Of a DNA stretch of 15,273 bases, positions 7,870 through 14,859 are shown piece after piece. Position 1 is the stretch's first letter; each line of letters opens with the position of its first letter. The notes beneath the pieces are model-generated. The model made no database searches, had not been told where the DNA came from, and was given only the letters and a program-made list of their open reading frames with translations. Both the position numbers and the translations under genes were made by a program. The DNA lies in NCBI GenBank assembly GCA_964242415.1, contig CAXTAT010000055.1, positions 1-15,273 of the forward strand. Reading direction: 5' to 3'. The stretch is from DASWOJ01 sp964242415. GTDB taxonomy: Bacteria; Pseudomonadota; Alphaproteobacteria; Acetobacterales; Acetobacteraceae.

Positions 7870-8178
7870 ATGTCCCGTCGCTGCCAGTTTACCGGCAAGG
7901 GCGTCCAGTCTGGCAACAACGTCAGCCACGCCAACAACAAAAGCCGCCGCCGCTTCCTGCCCAACATGCAGCACACCTCGCTGCTGTCGGACATCCTGGG
8001 CACCACCATCCGCGTGCGCCTGACCACCCACGCCATCCGCACCATCGAGCACAATGGCGGCTTGGATGCGTTCCTGCTCGGTACGCCGAACCGCAACCTG
8101 CCGGAAGAGGCACAGGTGCTGAAGCGTCGCATCGTCCGTTGCCAGACTAAGCGTGCCGCCGCACAGCCCGCTGCTTAG
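7870..8178 (+). CDS. rpmB: 50S ribosomal protein bL28
   Basis: A 102-residue bL28 of the large ribosomal subunit. The N-terminus MSRRCQFTGKGVQSGNNVSH is diagnostic. It is followed by NNKSRRRFLPNMQ and LGTTIRVRLTTHAIRTIEHNGG, in the longer alphaproteobacterial form. The gene is transcribed alone, with its own promoter upstream and a strong terminator at 8221-8246. The last codons (AAAQPAA and stop) fall in a 24-bp unit that is tandemly duplicated just beyond the stop, so the coding end was not altered. In many alphaproteobacteria rpmB lies close to the cobST genes; here about 4.8 kb of other genes intervene. Confidence 0.97.
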   Translation: MSRRCQFTGKGVQSGNNVSHANNKSRRRFLPNMQHTSLLSDILGTTIRVRLTTHAIRTIEHNGGLDAFLLGTPNRNLPEEAQVLKRRIVRCQTKRAAAQPAA

Positions 8179-8219
8179 GCCGCCGCACAGCCCGCTGCTT
8201 AGGCCGGCGCACACCCCAG
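8155..8219 (+). repeat. 24-bp tandem duplication over the rpmB stop codon
   Basis: The 24-bp unit 8155-8178, which ends with the rpmB TAG, is repeated exactly at 8179-8202. A degenerate third start (GCCGGCGCACACCCC) follows at 8203-8217 before the terminator stem. Two and a half units are far too few and lack spacers for a CRISPR. The likely origin is replication slippage. Confidence 0.9.
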
Positions 8220-8220
8220 C

Positions 8221-8246
8221 AAAGGCCCGCTTCGGCGGGCCTTTTT
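8221..8246 (+). terminator. Rho-independent terminator of rpmB
   Basis: A perfect 10-bp stem AAAGGCCCGC (8221-8230) and GCGGGCCTTT (8235-8244) closes on a TTCG tetraloop and is followed by TTTTT through 8246. This is a textbook intrinsic terminator 42 nt past the rpmB stop. Confidence 0.95.
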
Positions 8247-8275
8247 CGTTGCGGGTCCCCCTCGCCATCAGGCAG

Positions 8276-9169
8276 TTGGCGGTCCTCAAGCAGTTGGCCC
8301 GGCGAACCCGGCACCGCGCCAAGGCCAACGCGCCATCGCTGATCGTCCGCCTGCCGGATGGCCGGGTGATCGCGGTGGAGGAGTACGGCGACCCGGCCGG
8401 CCCGCCGGTGCTGTACTTCCACGGCTGGCCGGCGTCGCGCCTGGAGGCCGGGCTGATTGACGATATGCCGGTGCGGCTGCTGGCGCTGGACCGCCCGGGT
8501 TACGGCCGCTCCAGCCCGCAGAAGGGGCGCACCCTGCTCGACTGGCCGGTGGACGTGGCCGCGGTGGCGGACCGGCTCGGGCTGCCGAAGTTCCATGTGG
8601 TGGGCCTGTCCGGCGGCGCGCCCTATGCCGTGGCCTGCGCCTACGCCTTGCCGGACCGGGTGCTGGGCGCCGCGCTGGTCTGCCCGGTGCCGCCGCCGCA
8701 CGGCATTCATCCCCGGGCGCCCGGGGTCGGATTGCTGTTCCGGCTCGGACGCCACCCCGTGCTGGCGCACCGCCTGTTCAGCGTGCTGCGCCCCCTGCTG
8801 CGCCGGCGCATCATCACGCCGCGGACGATGGTCGGCGGCGGCCTGCCCGCGGCCGACCGCGAGTGCCTGACACCGCACCTGATGGCCGGCCTGGCCCGTG
8901 CCTGGCGCGAGGGCATCGGCCGCAGCGTGCAGGGGGCGCTCTCGGACGCGGCGATCTATGCCCGGGACTGGGGCGTGCCGTTCGGCGACATCCGAGTGCC
9001 GCTGGCAGTGTGGTATGGCGCAGAGGATTCGCTGATCCCGTTGCATGCCCTGGCGCCGCTGCAGGCCATTCCTGGCATGGTGCTCAAGGTCGTGGACGGG
9101 GAGGGGCACTACTCCCTGGCGCTGCACCACGCGCCCGCGATCCTTACGGAGCTGACGCAAATGGCTTAA
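8276..9169 (+). CDS. Alpha/beta hydrolase
   Basis: Alpha/beta-hydrolase-fold enzyme. The catalytic triad is visible: Ser in GLSGGAP (codon 8609), Asp in YGAEDSLIP (codon 9026) and His in GEGHYSL (codon 9107). The oxyanion-hole motif YFHGWP lies upstream, after LPDGRVIAVEEYGDPAG. The substrate is unknown. The start is uncertain. The frame is open from an ATG at 8153, but that would overlap rpmB, run through the duplication, and cross the rpmB terminator. No ATG or GTG follows until GTG 8366, which is inside the domain. I chose TTG at 8276; TTG 8249 or 8294 are alternatives, and none has a strong ribosome site. A GC-rich hairpin repeat lies 9 nt after the stop. It stands alone between rpmB and the MFS gene. 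Confidence 0.85.
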   Translation: MAVLKQLARRTRHRAKANAPSLIVRLPDGRVIAVEEYGDPAGPPVLYFHGWPASRLEAGLIDDMPVRLLALDRPGYGRSSPQKGRTLLDWPVDVAAVADRLGLPKFHVVGLSGGAPYAVACAYALPDRVLGAALVCPVPPPHGIHPRAPGVGLLFRLGRHPVLAHRLFSVLRPLLRRRIITPRTMVGGGLPAADRECLTPHLMAGLARAWREGIGRSVQGALSDAAIYARDWGVPFGDIRVPLAVWYGAEDSLIPLHALAPLQAIPGMVLKVVDGEGHYSLALHHAPAILTELTQMA

Positions 9170-9177
9170 CCGCCTCC

Positions 9178-9319
9178 CCCTCTCCCCCCGGGAGAGGGCC
9201 GGGGTGAGGGAGGCCGCAAGAGCCCAACCCGCCCGCTTGAGGACGAAAGCTACGCCTACTTCGGTGAGACTTGGCCCATGCGGCGTCTCTCACTCCGGCC
9301 CTCTCCCTCCGGGAGCGGG
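9178..9319. repeat. Inverted pair of GC-rich hairpin repeats
   Basis: Copy A (9178-9211) has a perfect 9-bp hairpin, CCCTCTCCC-CCC-GGGAGAGGG, then CCGGGGTGAGGGA. Copy B (9286-9319) is the same unit inverted and imperfect, sharing GGGAGAGGGCCGG and GTGAG on the opposite strand and holding the hairpin CTCCC-TCC-GGGAG. About 75 bp lie between. This repeat type is widespread in proteobacterial intergenic DNA. It fills most of the 254-bp gap before the MFS gene, where no other gene is seen. Confidence 0.8.
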
Positions 9320-9368
9320 AGCAGCAGCAGTTACGGAACCGCCACCCCACGCTGCCGTCCCTCCCTGG

Positions 9369-9398
9369 TTGTCAATTGCGTGCATATGCGCCTACCGT
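9369..9398 (+). promoter_or_regulatory. Possible promoter of the MFS gene
   Basis: TTGTCA (9369-9374, 5 of 6 matches to the -35 box) is followed after 18 bp by TACCGT (9393-9398), a weak -10. Initiation near 9405 would leave a short leader with GGAG at 9412-9415 before the ATG at 9424. Motif match only. Confidence 0.35.
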
Positions 9399-9423
9399 CA
9401 CCGCATCACCTGGAGCCTCCCGC

Positions 9424-10698
9424 ATGACCCGTCGCCTGCACCCGGCCTGGATCGTCGCCGCCTGCACCTTTCTGGTGCTGCTGGTCGCGGCCGGCATCCG
9501 CTCGGTGCCGGGCGTGCTGATCGTCCCCTTGGAGACCGAGTTCCACTGGTCCCGCGCCACCATCAGCTTCGCCGTGGCGGTCAATATCCTGCTGTATGGG
9601 CTGGCCGGGCCGTTCGCCGCCGCCATCATCGAGCGGTTCGGCCTGCGCCGCACCATCAGCACCGCGCTGGCGATGGTGGCGACCGGGGTGGCGCTGACGC
9701 CGTTGATGCGGGAACCCTGGCAGTTGGTGCTGCTGTGGGGCGTGGTGGTCGGCAGCGGCAGCGGCGTGACCGCGCTGGTGCTGGCCAGCATCGTCGCCGG
9801 CCGCTGGTTCAGCGCGCGGCGCGGCCTGGTCGTCGGCATCCTGACCGCCAGCACGGCCACGGGGCAGTTGGTGTTCCTCCCCCTGCTGGCGCACTTGAAC
9901 GAGACCATCGGCTGGCGGGCGGTCAGCATTACCGTCGCCACCGTCGCTGCCTGCCTGATCATCCCGGTGCTGGCCTTCATGCGCGACCGCCCGTCCGACC
10001 TGGGCATCCCGCCCTATGGCGGCACGGCGGTCGTCCCCCGGGTTCGGCCGGCGGTCAACCCGGCGGTCCGGGCCATGCGCGCCCTGGGCGCCGGGCTGCG
10101 CAGCCGCGACTTCTGGCTGCTGGGCGGCAGCTTCTTCGTTTGCGGCGCCAGCACCAACGGCCTGATCGGCACCCACCTGATCCCGGCCTGCGTGGACAAC
10201 GGCATCCCCGAGGTGATGGGCGCCTCGCTGCTCGCGGCGATGGGGGTGTTCGACATGGTCGGGACCACGCTGTCCGGCTGGCTGTCGGACCGTTGGGACA
10301 ACCGGGCGCTGCTGGCCTGGTATTACGGCCTGCGCGGGCTGAGCCTGCTGTTCCTGCCGTTCGCGTTCGATCCCCGCCTCAGCTACGCCGGGGTCGGCTA
10401 TCTCGGGCTTGGGCTGTTCGCGATGTTCTACGGGTTGGACTGGATCGCCACGGTGCCGCCCACCGTGCGCCTGACCGCCCGCTGCTTCGGCGAGGAGAAC
10501 GCGCCGGTGATGTTCGGCTGGATCGCGGCGACGCACCAGCTTGGCGCGGCAACGGCGGCGTGGTCGGCCGGGCTGGTGCGGGTGGGCACGGGCAGCTACA
10601 TGGGCGCCTTCATGGCGGCGGGCGCGCTGTGCCTGGTGGCCAGCGTCATGGTGATGTTCATCGGCGTACGTGGGCAGAAGGTCGTCGCAGCCGGGTGA
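9424..10698 (+). CDS. MFS transporter, OFA/monocarboxylate-porter type
   Basis: A 424-residue inner-membrane transporter of the major facilitator superfamily with about 12 hydrophobic segments. Motif A-like loops occur in both halves: GPFAAAIIERFGLRR (about 62-76) and GWLSDRWDNR in the second half. RWFSARRGLVVGI (127-139), after segment 4, is characteristic of oxalate/formate and monocarboxylate type porters. A small organic anion is therefore a reasonable but unproven substrate. The ATG at 9424 is chosen because GGAG (9412-9415) lies 8 nt upstream and the first membrane helix follows at once. An in-frame ATG at 9271 would read through the intergenic repeat and adds a low-quality leader. No neighbouring enzyme points clearly to a substrate. 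Confidence 0.9.
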   Translation: MTRRLHPAWIVAACTFLVLLVAAGIRSVPGVLIVPLETEFHWSRATISFAVAVNILLYGLAGPFAAAIIERFGLRRTISTALAMVATGVALTPLMREPWQLVLLWGVVVGSGSGVTALVLASIVAGRWFSARRGLVVGILTASTATGQLVFLPLLAHLNETIGWRAVSITVATVAACLIIPVLAFMRDRPSDLGIPPYGGTAVVPRVRPAVNPAVRAMRALGAGLRSRDFWLLGGSFFVCGASTNGLIGTHLIPACVDNGIPEVMGASLLAAMGVFDMVGTTLSGWLSDRWDNRALLAWYYGLRGLSLLFLPFAFDPRLSYAGVGYLGLGLFAMFYGLDWIATVPPTVRLTARCFGEENAPVMFGWIAATHQLGAATAAWSAGLVRVGTGSYMGAFMAAGALCLVASVMVMFIGVRGQKVVAAG

Positions 10699-10740
10699 TT
10701 GTCATGATCCAAGCGACATTAAGCTTTGTTTAGTGACAAT
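10698..10740. promoter_or_regulatory. AT-rich leader with inverted repeat, upstream of the metalloprotease
   Basis: ATTGTCA (10698-10704) and TGACAAT (10734-10740) form a perfect 7-bp inverted repeat 29 nt apart around an AT-rich stretch with AAGCTT. It lies in the 101-bp gap between the MFS stop and the next ATG. It could be an operator or a loose hairpin. No clear -35/-10 pair stands out. Confidence 0.3.
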
Positions 10741-10799
10741 GCGTGTATCGGTTTCCGGGTATCAAGCCGGCTGCAAAGCATCCACCCCGGAGAGCCTAT

Positions 10800-11738
10800 A
10801 TGTTCTTGCGTTTTGCGTTGCTGGCCCTTCCGGTTTGCACCGTGCTTGCTTCGCCGGCGATGGCGATTACCTTCAACCTAACGCAAATCCAGGGCGATAC
10901 CCTGACCGTTGGCGAGGCTGCCGCGTTCCAGACGGCAGCGGCAGCCTGGTCCACCGTGCTGACCGATCCTGTCACAGTCAACGTCAGCATAGGGTTCCGC
11001 GACCTTGGCACGGCGAGCAACGGAGGCACGATCCTCGGTGCGACCGCTGCGGACTTCGTGACGCCCATGAGCTATGCCGCCTTCGAGAGCCACTACATCG
11101 CCGACGAAACGAGCGCAGCCGACGCGCAGGCCGCGGCCTCCCTGCCATCGGCCGTACCCGGCGGGACCGTCGTGCTGACATCGGCCGAAGCGAGGGCGCT
11201 GGGCTTCTCGACAGCCGCTGGGGTTGACGGGTCCATCGAGTTCACCTCGAACTCCGGCATCCAGTTCGCGGACACGCGCACCGCGTTGAACGGGAGCAAC
11301 TACGACCTGATCGGCATTGCCGAGCACGAGATCGCGCACCTGCTCGGCTTCGACTCCTCCGTTGACAGCGGAAGCTCCCTCAAGTCCGTGCTGGACCTAT
11401 TCCGCTACAGCGCCCCGGCAACGCCAAGCTTCCAGGCCGGGCAGCCAGCCTACTTCTCCCTGGATGGCGGAACGACGGACCTCGCCAGCTTCTCCGTCGG
11501 CGGCCCCGGCCAGTATCAGGCCAGCCATTGGCTGCAAGGCACCGGCAGCCTGCTGGACCCCGCCGTGACCGCCGGACATGAGGAGAGCATCACGCCGCTC
11601 GACACCACCGCGCTCGATGTCCTCGGCTATGATCTTGCCGGGGTTGCGGTAGCGGAGCCGGCGTCGATGCTATTGCTGGCGTCTGCGCTGCTTATGCTGA
11701 CCGTGCGGCGTCGGCCCTACAGGGTCAGCCCGCTCTAA
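10800..11738 (+). CDS. Secreted zinc metalloprotease-like protein with PEP-CTERM-like tail (NF038122-like)
   Basis: A 312-residue exported protein. A signal peptide (MFLRFALLALPVCTVLASPAMA, written here as residues 1-22) is followed by ITFNLT. The zinc motif is HEIAHLLGFDSS (176-187), so His176, Glu177 and His180 are present. Later come SHW (242-244), LLDPAV (251-256) and ALDVLGYDL (271-279). This order resembles the NF038122 family of PEP-CTERM metalloproteases, where a Met is usual at the LLDP position, so Leu here is notable. The tail EPASMLLLASALLML then RRRPYR (286-307) looks like a PEP-CTERM sorting signal with Ala for the first Pro. No exosortase gene is in the window. The start at 10800 has GGAG 7 nt upstream. 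Base use is less GC-rich than in neighbouring genes. Confidence 0.82.
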   Translation: MFLRFALLALPVCTVLASPAMAITFNLTQIQGDTLTVGEAAAFQTAAAAWSTVLTDPVTVNVSIGFRDLGTASNGGTILGATAADFVTPMSYAAFESHYIADETSAADAQAAASLPSAVPGGTVVLTSAEARALGFSTAAGVDGSIEFTSNSGIQFADTRTALNGSNYDLIGIAEHEIAHLLGFDSSVDSGSSLKSVLDLFRYSAPATPSFQAGQPAYFSLDGGTTDLASFSVGGPGQYQASHWLQGTGSLLDPAVTAGHEESITPLDTTALDVLGYDLAGVAVAEPASMLLLASALLMLTVRRRPYRVSPL

Positions 11739-11866
11739 CGAAGCAGGTAGGCAAAGAACGCGCCGACAAAGGCGAATGCGCCCAGCAGGACCACGGCCCG
11801 CAATGCCCCGGTCTGCAGGTTGGTGCCAAGGACTTTGCGGAGGATGGTGTCGCTGGTATTCGCCAT
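11735..11866 (-). CDS. Small single-pass membrane protein (43 aa), unknown
   Basis: A complete 44-codon frame including the stop. It begins ATG at 11866 and ends TAG at 11737-11735, overlapping the metalloprotease TAA by 2 nt tail to tail. The protein has a polar N-terminus, MANTSDTILRKVLGTN. It then has one strongly hydrophobic helix of about 19 residues (22-40, LRAVVLLGAF onward) and ends in LLR. The ribosome site GGGATT lies a few nt upstream. The charge pattern (Arg/Lys before the helix) fits a membrane anchor with the N-terminus in the cytoplasm. I do not recognise a family. The clean helix and frame argue for a real gene, but a chance frame cannot be excluded. Confidence 0.65.
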   Translation of the reverse strand: MANTSDTILRKVLGTNLQTGALRAVVLLGAFAFVGAFFAYLLR

Positions 11867-11941
11867 GGTAATCCCGTTCAGCTACGTGCGTTGCAACATT
11901 AATCACCGTCAATCCCAAGCGCTTCCATGCTACGCAATGCT

Positions 11942-12036
11942 GCCGTCGCGAGCCGGCTTCGGCGCGGCATAGGGGGTGGCAAGACCTGCGCTTGCAGCCC
12001 CTGGATTGCCGCACCGCAAGCGCGGCTCGCAATGAC
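11942..12036 (-). repeat. Palindromic dispersed repeat, copy 2 (95 bp)
   Basis: Inverted copy of the element at 4538-4631, in the gap between the small membrane protein gene and the glycosyltransferase. Read on the minus strand, the 37-bp left arm (12036 to 12000) differs from copy 1 at 2 positions. The 40-bp right arm (11981 to 11942) also differs at 2. The 18-bp centre (11982-11999) is unrelated in sequence but again can form a 4-bp stem (CTGC/GCAG). The terminal inverted repeats have 3 mismatches in 14. No clear target duplication is seen. Apart from this element and the -10 at 12074, the 257-bp gap shows nothing else. Confidence 0.87.
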
Positions 12037-12073
12037 GATGCCCGCAGCGGCGGTCAGGCTCACAGGTATCCGG

Positions 12074-12079
12074 TATAAC
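12074..12079 (+). promoter_or_regulatory. Likely -10 box of the glycosyltransferase gene
   Basis: TATAAC at 12074-12079 is a near-consensus -10. At 17-bp spacing the -35 position holds CGGTCA (12051-12056), a weak match. Transcription would start near 12086, followed by AGGAGG at 12110-12115 and the ATG at 12124. Confidence 0.4.
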
Positions 12080-12123
12080 AGCGTCTGCCTGCAGCGCGAA
12101 GCGGCAGCCAGGAGGCATGGGCC

Positions 12124-12972
12124 ATGCGCGTCGCCGCCGTCACGATGGCCTATAACGAGCCGGTCTGGGCCCCCGCTTGGGCACGGCATTATGCCGCGCA
12201 GGTCGGGGCCGAGAACTGCCTGATGCTGGATCACGGTTCCGACGACGGCAGCACGGACGGCCTGCCGGTGCAGGTGCGGCGGCTGGAACGCTCACCCTTG
12301 GACGAGGTCTGGCGGACGGAGCAGGTCGCGGCGGCGGTCAGCGAGCTGCTCGGCCGCTATGACGCAGTCATCCACACCGATACGGATGAGCTGATGCTGG
12401 CCGACCCGGCCCAGTATCCCGACCTGCGGGCCTTCGCCGCGGCGACGCCGCATCCCGTGGTGACCGCCATCGGGCTGGACGTGCAGCACCTGCCGGAGGA
12501 GCCGCCGCTCGACCCGGCGGCGGCGTTCGGGCGGCAACGCTCCTGGGTGCGGTTTTCCGCCGCGATGTGCAAGCCGGCGCTGGTGCGCCATGCCGTGGCC
12601 TGGGCGCCAGGCTTCCATTGCAGCGATGCGCCGATGGTCACCAGCCAACTGTTCCTGCTGCACATGCGCTATGCCGACCTCGGCCTTGGCCTGCGCCGGC
12701 TGGCGCGCACGCGTGGCCAGGCGTTTGCCTCGCCGGCGACCGACACGCACCAGCGCGTGCCGGATGCCGAGTTTTCCGCCATGATGGCTGTCATCGCCGG
12801 GCTGCCCCGGCGCCAGGTCAGCTTCGATCCCGGCATGGCGCCACTGGGGACCTGGCTCGACCGTCTCCATGCGTCACGGGCCGCGCGGGAAAACGAGCTT
12901 TACAAACTGGACCTGTCACTCTCCGGCGAGGAGCTGTGGCAATTGCCGGAGCGGTTCCGCGCCGCGTTCTGA
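12124..12972 (+). CDS. Glycosyltransferase family 2 protein
   Basis: A 282-residue cytoplasmic protein with a GT-A type start: MRVAAVTMAYNEPVW (1-15), then LDHGSDDGSTDGL (35-47) and the acidic metal/nucleotide motif HTDTDEL (84-90). This pattern matches the GT2 subgroup that takes a NE...H...SDDGS form (Glyco_tranf_2_4 type). Donor and acceptor are unknown; a surface polysaccharide role would be a guess. The start is set by AGGAGG (12110-12115), 8 nt before the ATG; an ATG at 12117 is out of frame. It seems monocistronic, and its stop (12970-12972) directly abuts the cobT stop on the other strand with no spacer. Confidence 0.82.
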   Translation: MRVAAVTMAYNEPVWAPAWARHYAAQVGAENCLMLDHGSDDGSTDGLPVQVRRLERSPLDEVWRTEQVAAAVSELLGRYDAVIHTDTDELMLADPAQYPDLRAFAAATPHPVVTAIGLDVQHLPEEPPLDPAAAFGRQRSWVRFSAAMCKPALVRHAVAWAPGFHCSDAPMVTSQLFLLHMRYADLGLGLRRLARTRGQAFASPATDTHQRVPDAEFSAMMAVIAGLPRRQVSFDPGMAPLGTWLDRLHASRAARENELYKLDLSLSGEELWQLPERFRAAF

Positions 12973-14850
12973 TCAGGCGATCATCGGCGCCCGCTCCATC
13001 GTCGCCCGCGCCCAGGCCATGCGTGCATCCTCGTCGAACAGCTCCGCCAGCTTCTTCATCACGGTGCCGCCTAGCTCCTCGGCGTCCACGATTGTCACCG
13101 CCCGGCGATAATAGCGCGTCACGTCATGGCCGATGCCGATGGCGATCAGCTCCACCAAGTCGCGGCTCTCAATCTCGCGGATCACCTCGCGCAGGTGGCG
13201 CTCCAGGTAGTTGCCGGGGTTGACCGACAGGGTGCTGTCATCAACCGGGGCGCCGTCGCTGATCACCATCAGGATGCGGCGGTGCTCGGTGCGGGCCATT
13301 AGCCGGCGGTACGCCCACATCAGCGCCTCGCCGTCGATGTTCTCCTTCAGCAGGCCCTCGCGCAGCATCAGGCCCAGGTTCTTGCGCGACCGGCGCCAGG
13401 GAGCGTCGGCGGACTTGTAGATGATATGGCGCAGGTCGTTCAGCCGCCCGGGGTTGCGCGGCTTGCCGTCTTGCACCCAGCGCTCGCGGCTCTGCCCGCC
13501 CTTCCAGGCGCGGGTGGTGAAGCCCAGCACCTCCACCTTCACCGCGCAACGCTCCAGCGTGCGGGCCAGGATGTCGCCGCACATGGCCGCCACGGTGATC
13601 GGCCGCCCGCGCATCGAGCCGGAGTTATCGATCAGCAGGGTCACCACAGTATCGCGGAAGTCGGTCTCCCGCTCCCGCTTGTAGGACAGCGACAGCATCG
13701 GGTTTACGATCACCCGGGCCAGCCGCCCGGCGTCGAGCATGCCCTCGTCCAGGTCGAACTCCCACGCCCGGGTCTGCTGCGCCAGCAGGCGGCGCTGCAG
13801 GCGGTTGGCCAGCTTGGACACCACGCCCTGCAGGTGCTGCAACTGCTGGTCAAGCTGCTGGCGCAGGCGGGCCAGTTCCTCCGGGTCGCATAGGTCCTCG
13901 GCCGCGGTTTCCTCGTCGGTCAGGCGGGAGTAGGCGCGGTAGTGGGCGTTGTCGTCCGGAATCGGCTTCTCCCGCCGCTGCTGCGGCCCGCCAGGGCGGT
14001 CGTCGCCCTCGGAGGCGGCAGCATCCTCATCGGCGTCATCCTCGCCCTCGTCCTCCGCAGCCTCACCCTGCATCTGCTCGGGCTGGGCACCAAGCTGGCT
14101 GTCGGCGTCGGTCTGGGTCTCGCCCTCGCTCTGCTCGGCGTTGTCCTGGCTGCCGGCCTGCTCGCCGCCGTCCTCGCCCTCGTCGGTCTGCTCGTCCGGC
14201 TCGGCCTCGACCTCGGCCTCCGCCAGGTCCAGTGCGGCCAGCAGCTTGCGGGCGGCGCGTGTGAAGCTGGCCTGGTCGTTTTGCGCCGTGGCCATCTCGT
14301 TCAGCGCACGCTCGGCGTCATCGCCCAGGGTGCCGCGCCAGCTTTCCAGGATGCGGGTCGCGGCGGCCGGGCTGTCCCGTCCGGACATGCGCTCGCGCGC
14401 CAGCAGGGACAGCGCAGCCGGCAGGGGAAGCTGCTCCTTGCGGGTCATGCGGTCGAAGCCCTCGGACTCGCACTCCTCCGCCAGCCGGGCGCGCAGGTTG
14501 GCCGCAACGCCGCTCATGTACTGGCCGCCGACCACCTCGACGCGGGCCTGCTCCAAAGCGTCGTACACGTCCTTGGCCTCACGCCGGCCAGGGCTGCGAG
14601 AGGCATGCAGGGCGTCGTCGTGATGGCGCAGGCGCAACGCCACGCTGTCGGCGGCGCCGCGCAGCTTCGCCATCTCCGCCGGGGGCAGGGCGCGGGTCGG
14701 CAGCGGCAGGCGGGCGCGCTTGCCGACCAGGCCGCTCGGCCCCGGCTGGAACGCCACCTGCACCTCCGGCGACCCGGCCACGGCGCGCAACGCCCCGGCA
14801 GTGGCACGCTTGAAGTCCTCGGTGCGCGAGTTCTCCTTCGATCCGCTCAT
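12973..14850 (-). CDS. cobT: Aerobic cobaltochelatase subunit CobT
   Basis: A 625-residue CobT. With the AAA+ protein CobS and the large subunit CobN it inserts Co(II) into hydrogenobyrinic acid a,c-diamide, in the aerobic vitamin B12 pathway. The N-terminal region runs to about 210. A highly acidic Asp/Glu/Gln linker follows (211-284, about 74 residues), typical of the family. The C-terminal von Willebrand A domain has its MIDAS motif DNSGS at 408-412 (in LLIDNSGSMRGRP) and a second acidic site in VISDGAPVDD. The ATG at 14850 lies 9 nt after the cobS stop, with TAAGGA serving as ribosome site and overlapping that stop. It is co-transcribed with cobS. No terminator is visible before the facing glycosyltransferase gene. 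Confidence 0.96.
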   Translation of the reverse strand: MSGSKENSRTEDFKRATAGALRAVAGSPEVQVAFQPGPSGLVGKRARLPLPTRALPPAEMAKLRGAADSVALRLRHHDDALHASRSPGRREAKDVYDALEQARVEVVGGQYMSGVAANLRARLAEECESEGFDRMTRKEQLPLPAALSLLARERMSGRDSPAAATRILESWRGTLGDDAERALNEMATAQNDQASFTRAARKLLAALDLAEAEVEAEPDEQTDEGEDGGEQAGSQDNAEQSEGETQTDADSQLGAQPEQMQGEAAEDEGEDDADEDAAASEGDDRPGGPQQRREKPIPDDNAHYRAYSRLTDEETAAEDLCDPEELARLRQQLDQQLQHLQGVVSKLANRLQRRLLAQQTRAWEFDLDEGMLDAGRLARVIVNPMLSLSYKRERETDFRDTVVTLLIDNSGSMRGRPITVAAMCGDILARTLERCAVKVEVLGFTTRAWKGGQSRERWVQDGKPRNPGRLNDLRHIIYKSADAPWRRSRKNLGLMLREGLLKENIDGEALMWAYRRLMARTEHRRILMVISDGAPVDDSTLSVNPGNYLERHLREVIREIESRDLVELIAIGIGHDVTRYYRRAVTIVDAEELGGTVMKKLAELFDEDARMAWARATMERAPMIA

Positions 14851-14859
14851 GCCGCGTCC

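Noticed and set aside
8155..8219. Short CRISPR-like array
   Set aside because: Units are directly adjacent without spacers, with only two exact copies; this is a tandem duplication.
8153..8275. ATG at 8153 as start of the alpha/beta hydrolase
   Set aside because: It overlaps the end of rpmB and would be read through the 24-bp duplication and a strong terminator; the peptide there is repeat-derived (HSPLLRP twice).
9271..9423. N-terminal extension of the MFS protein from ATG 9271
   Set aside because: It would translate the intergenic repeat; ATG 9424 has a good ribosome site and immediately precedes the first membrane helix.
9204..10733. 509-residue plus-strand frame overlapping the MFS gene
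   Set aside because: Different frame from the clear membrane protein; Arg/Gly-rich composition and no family motif.
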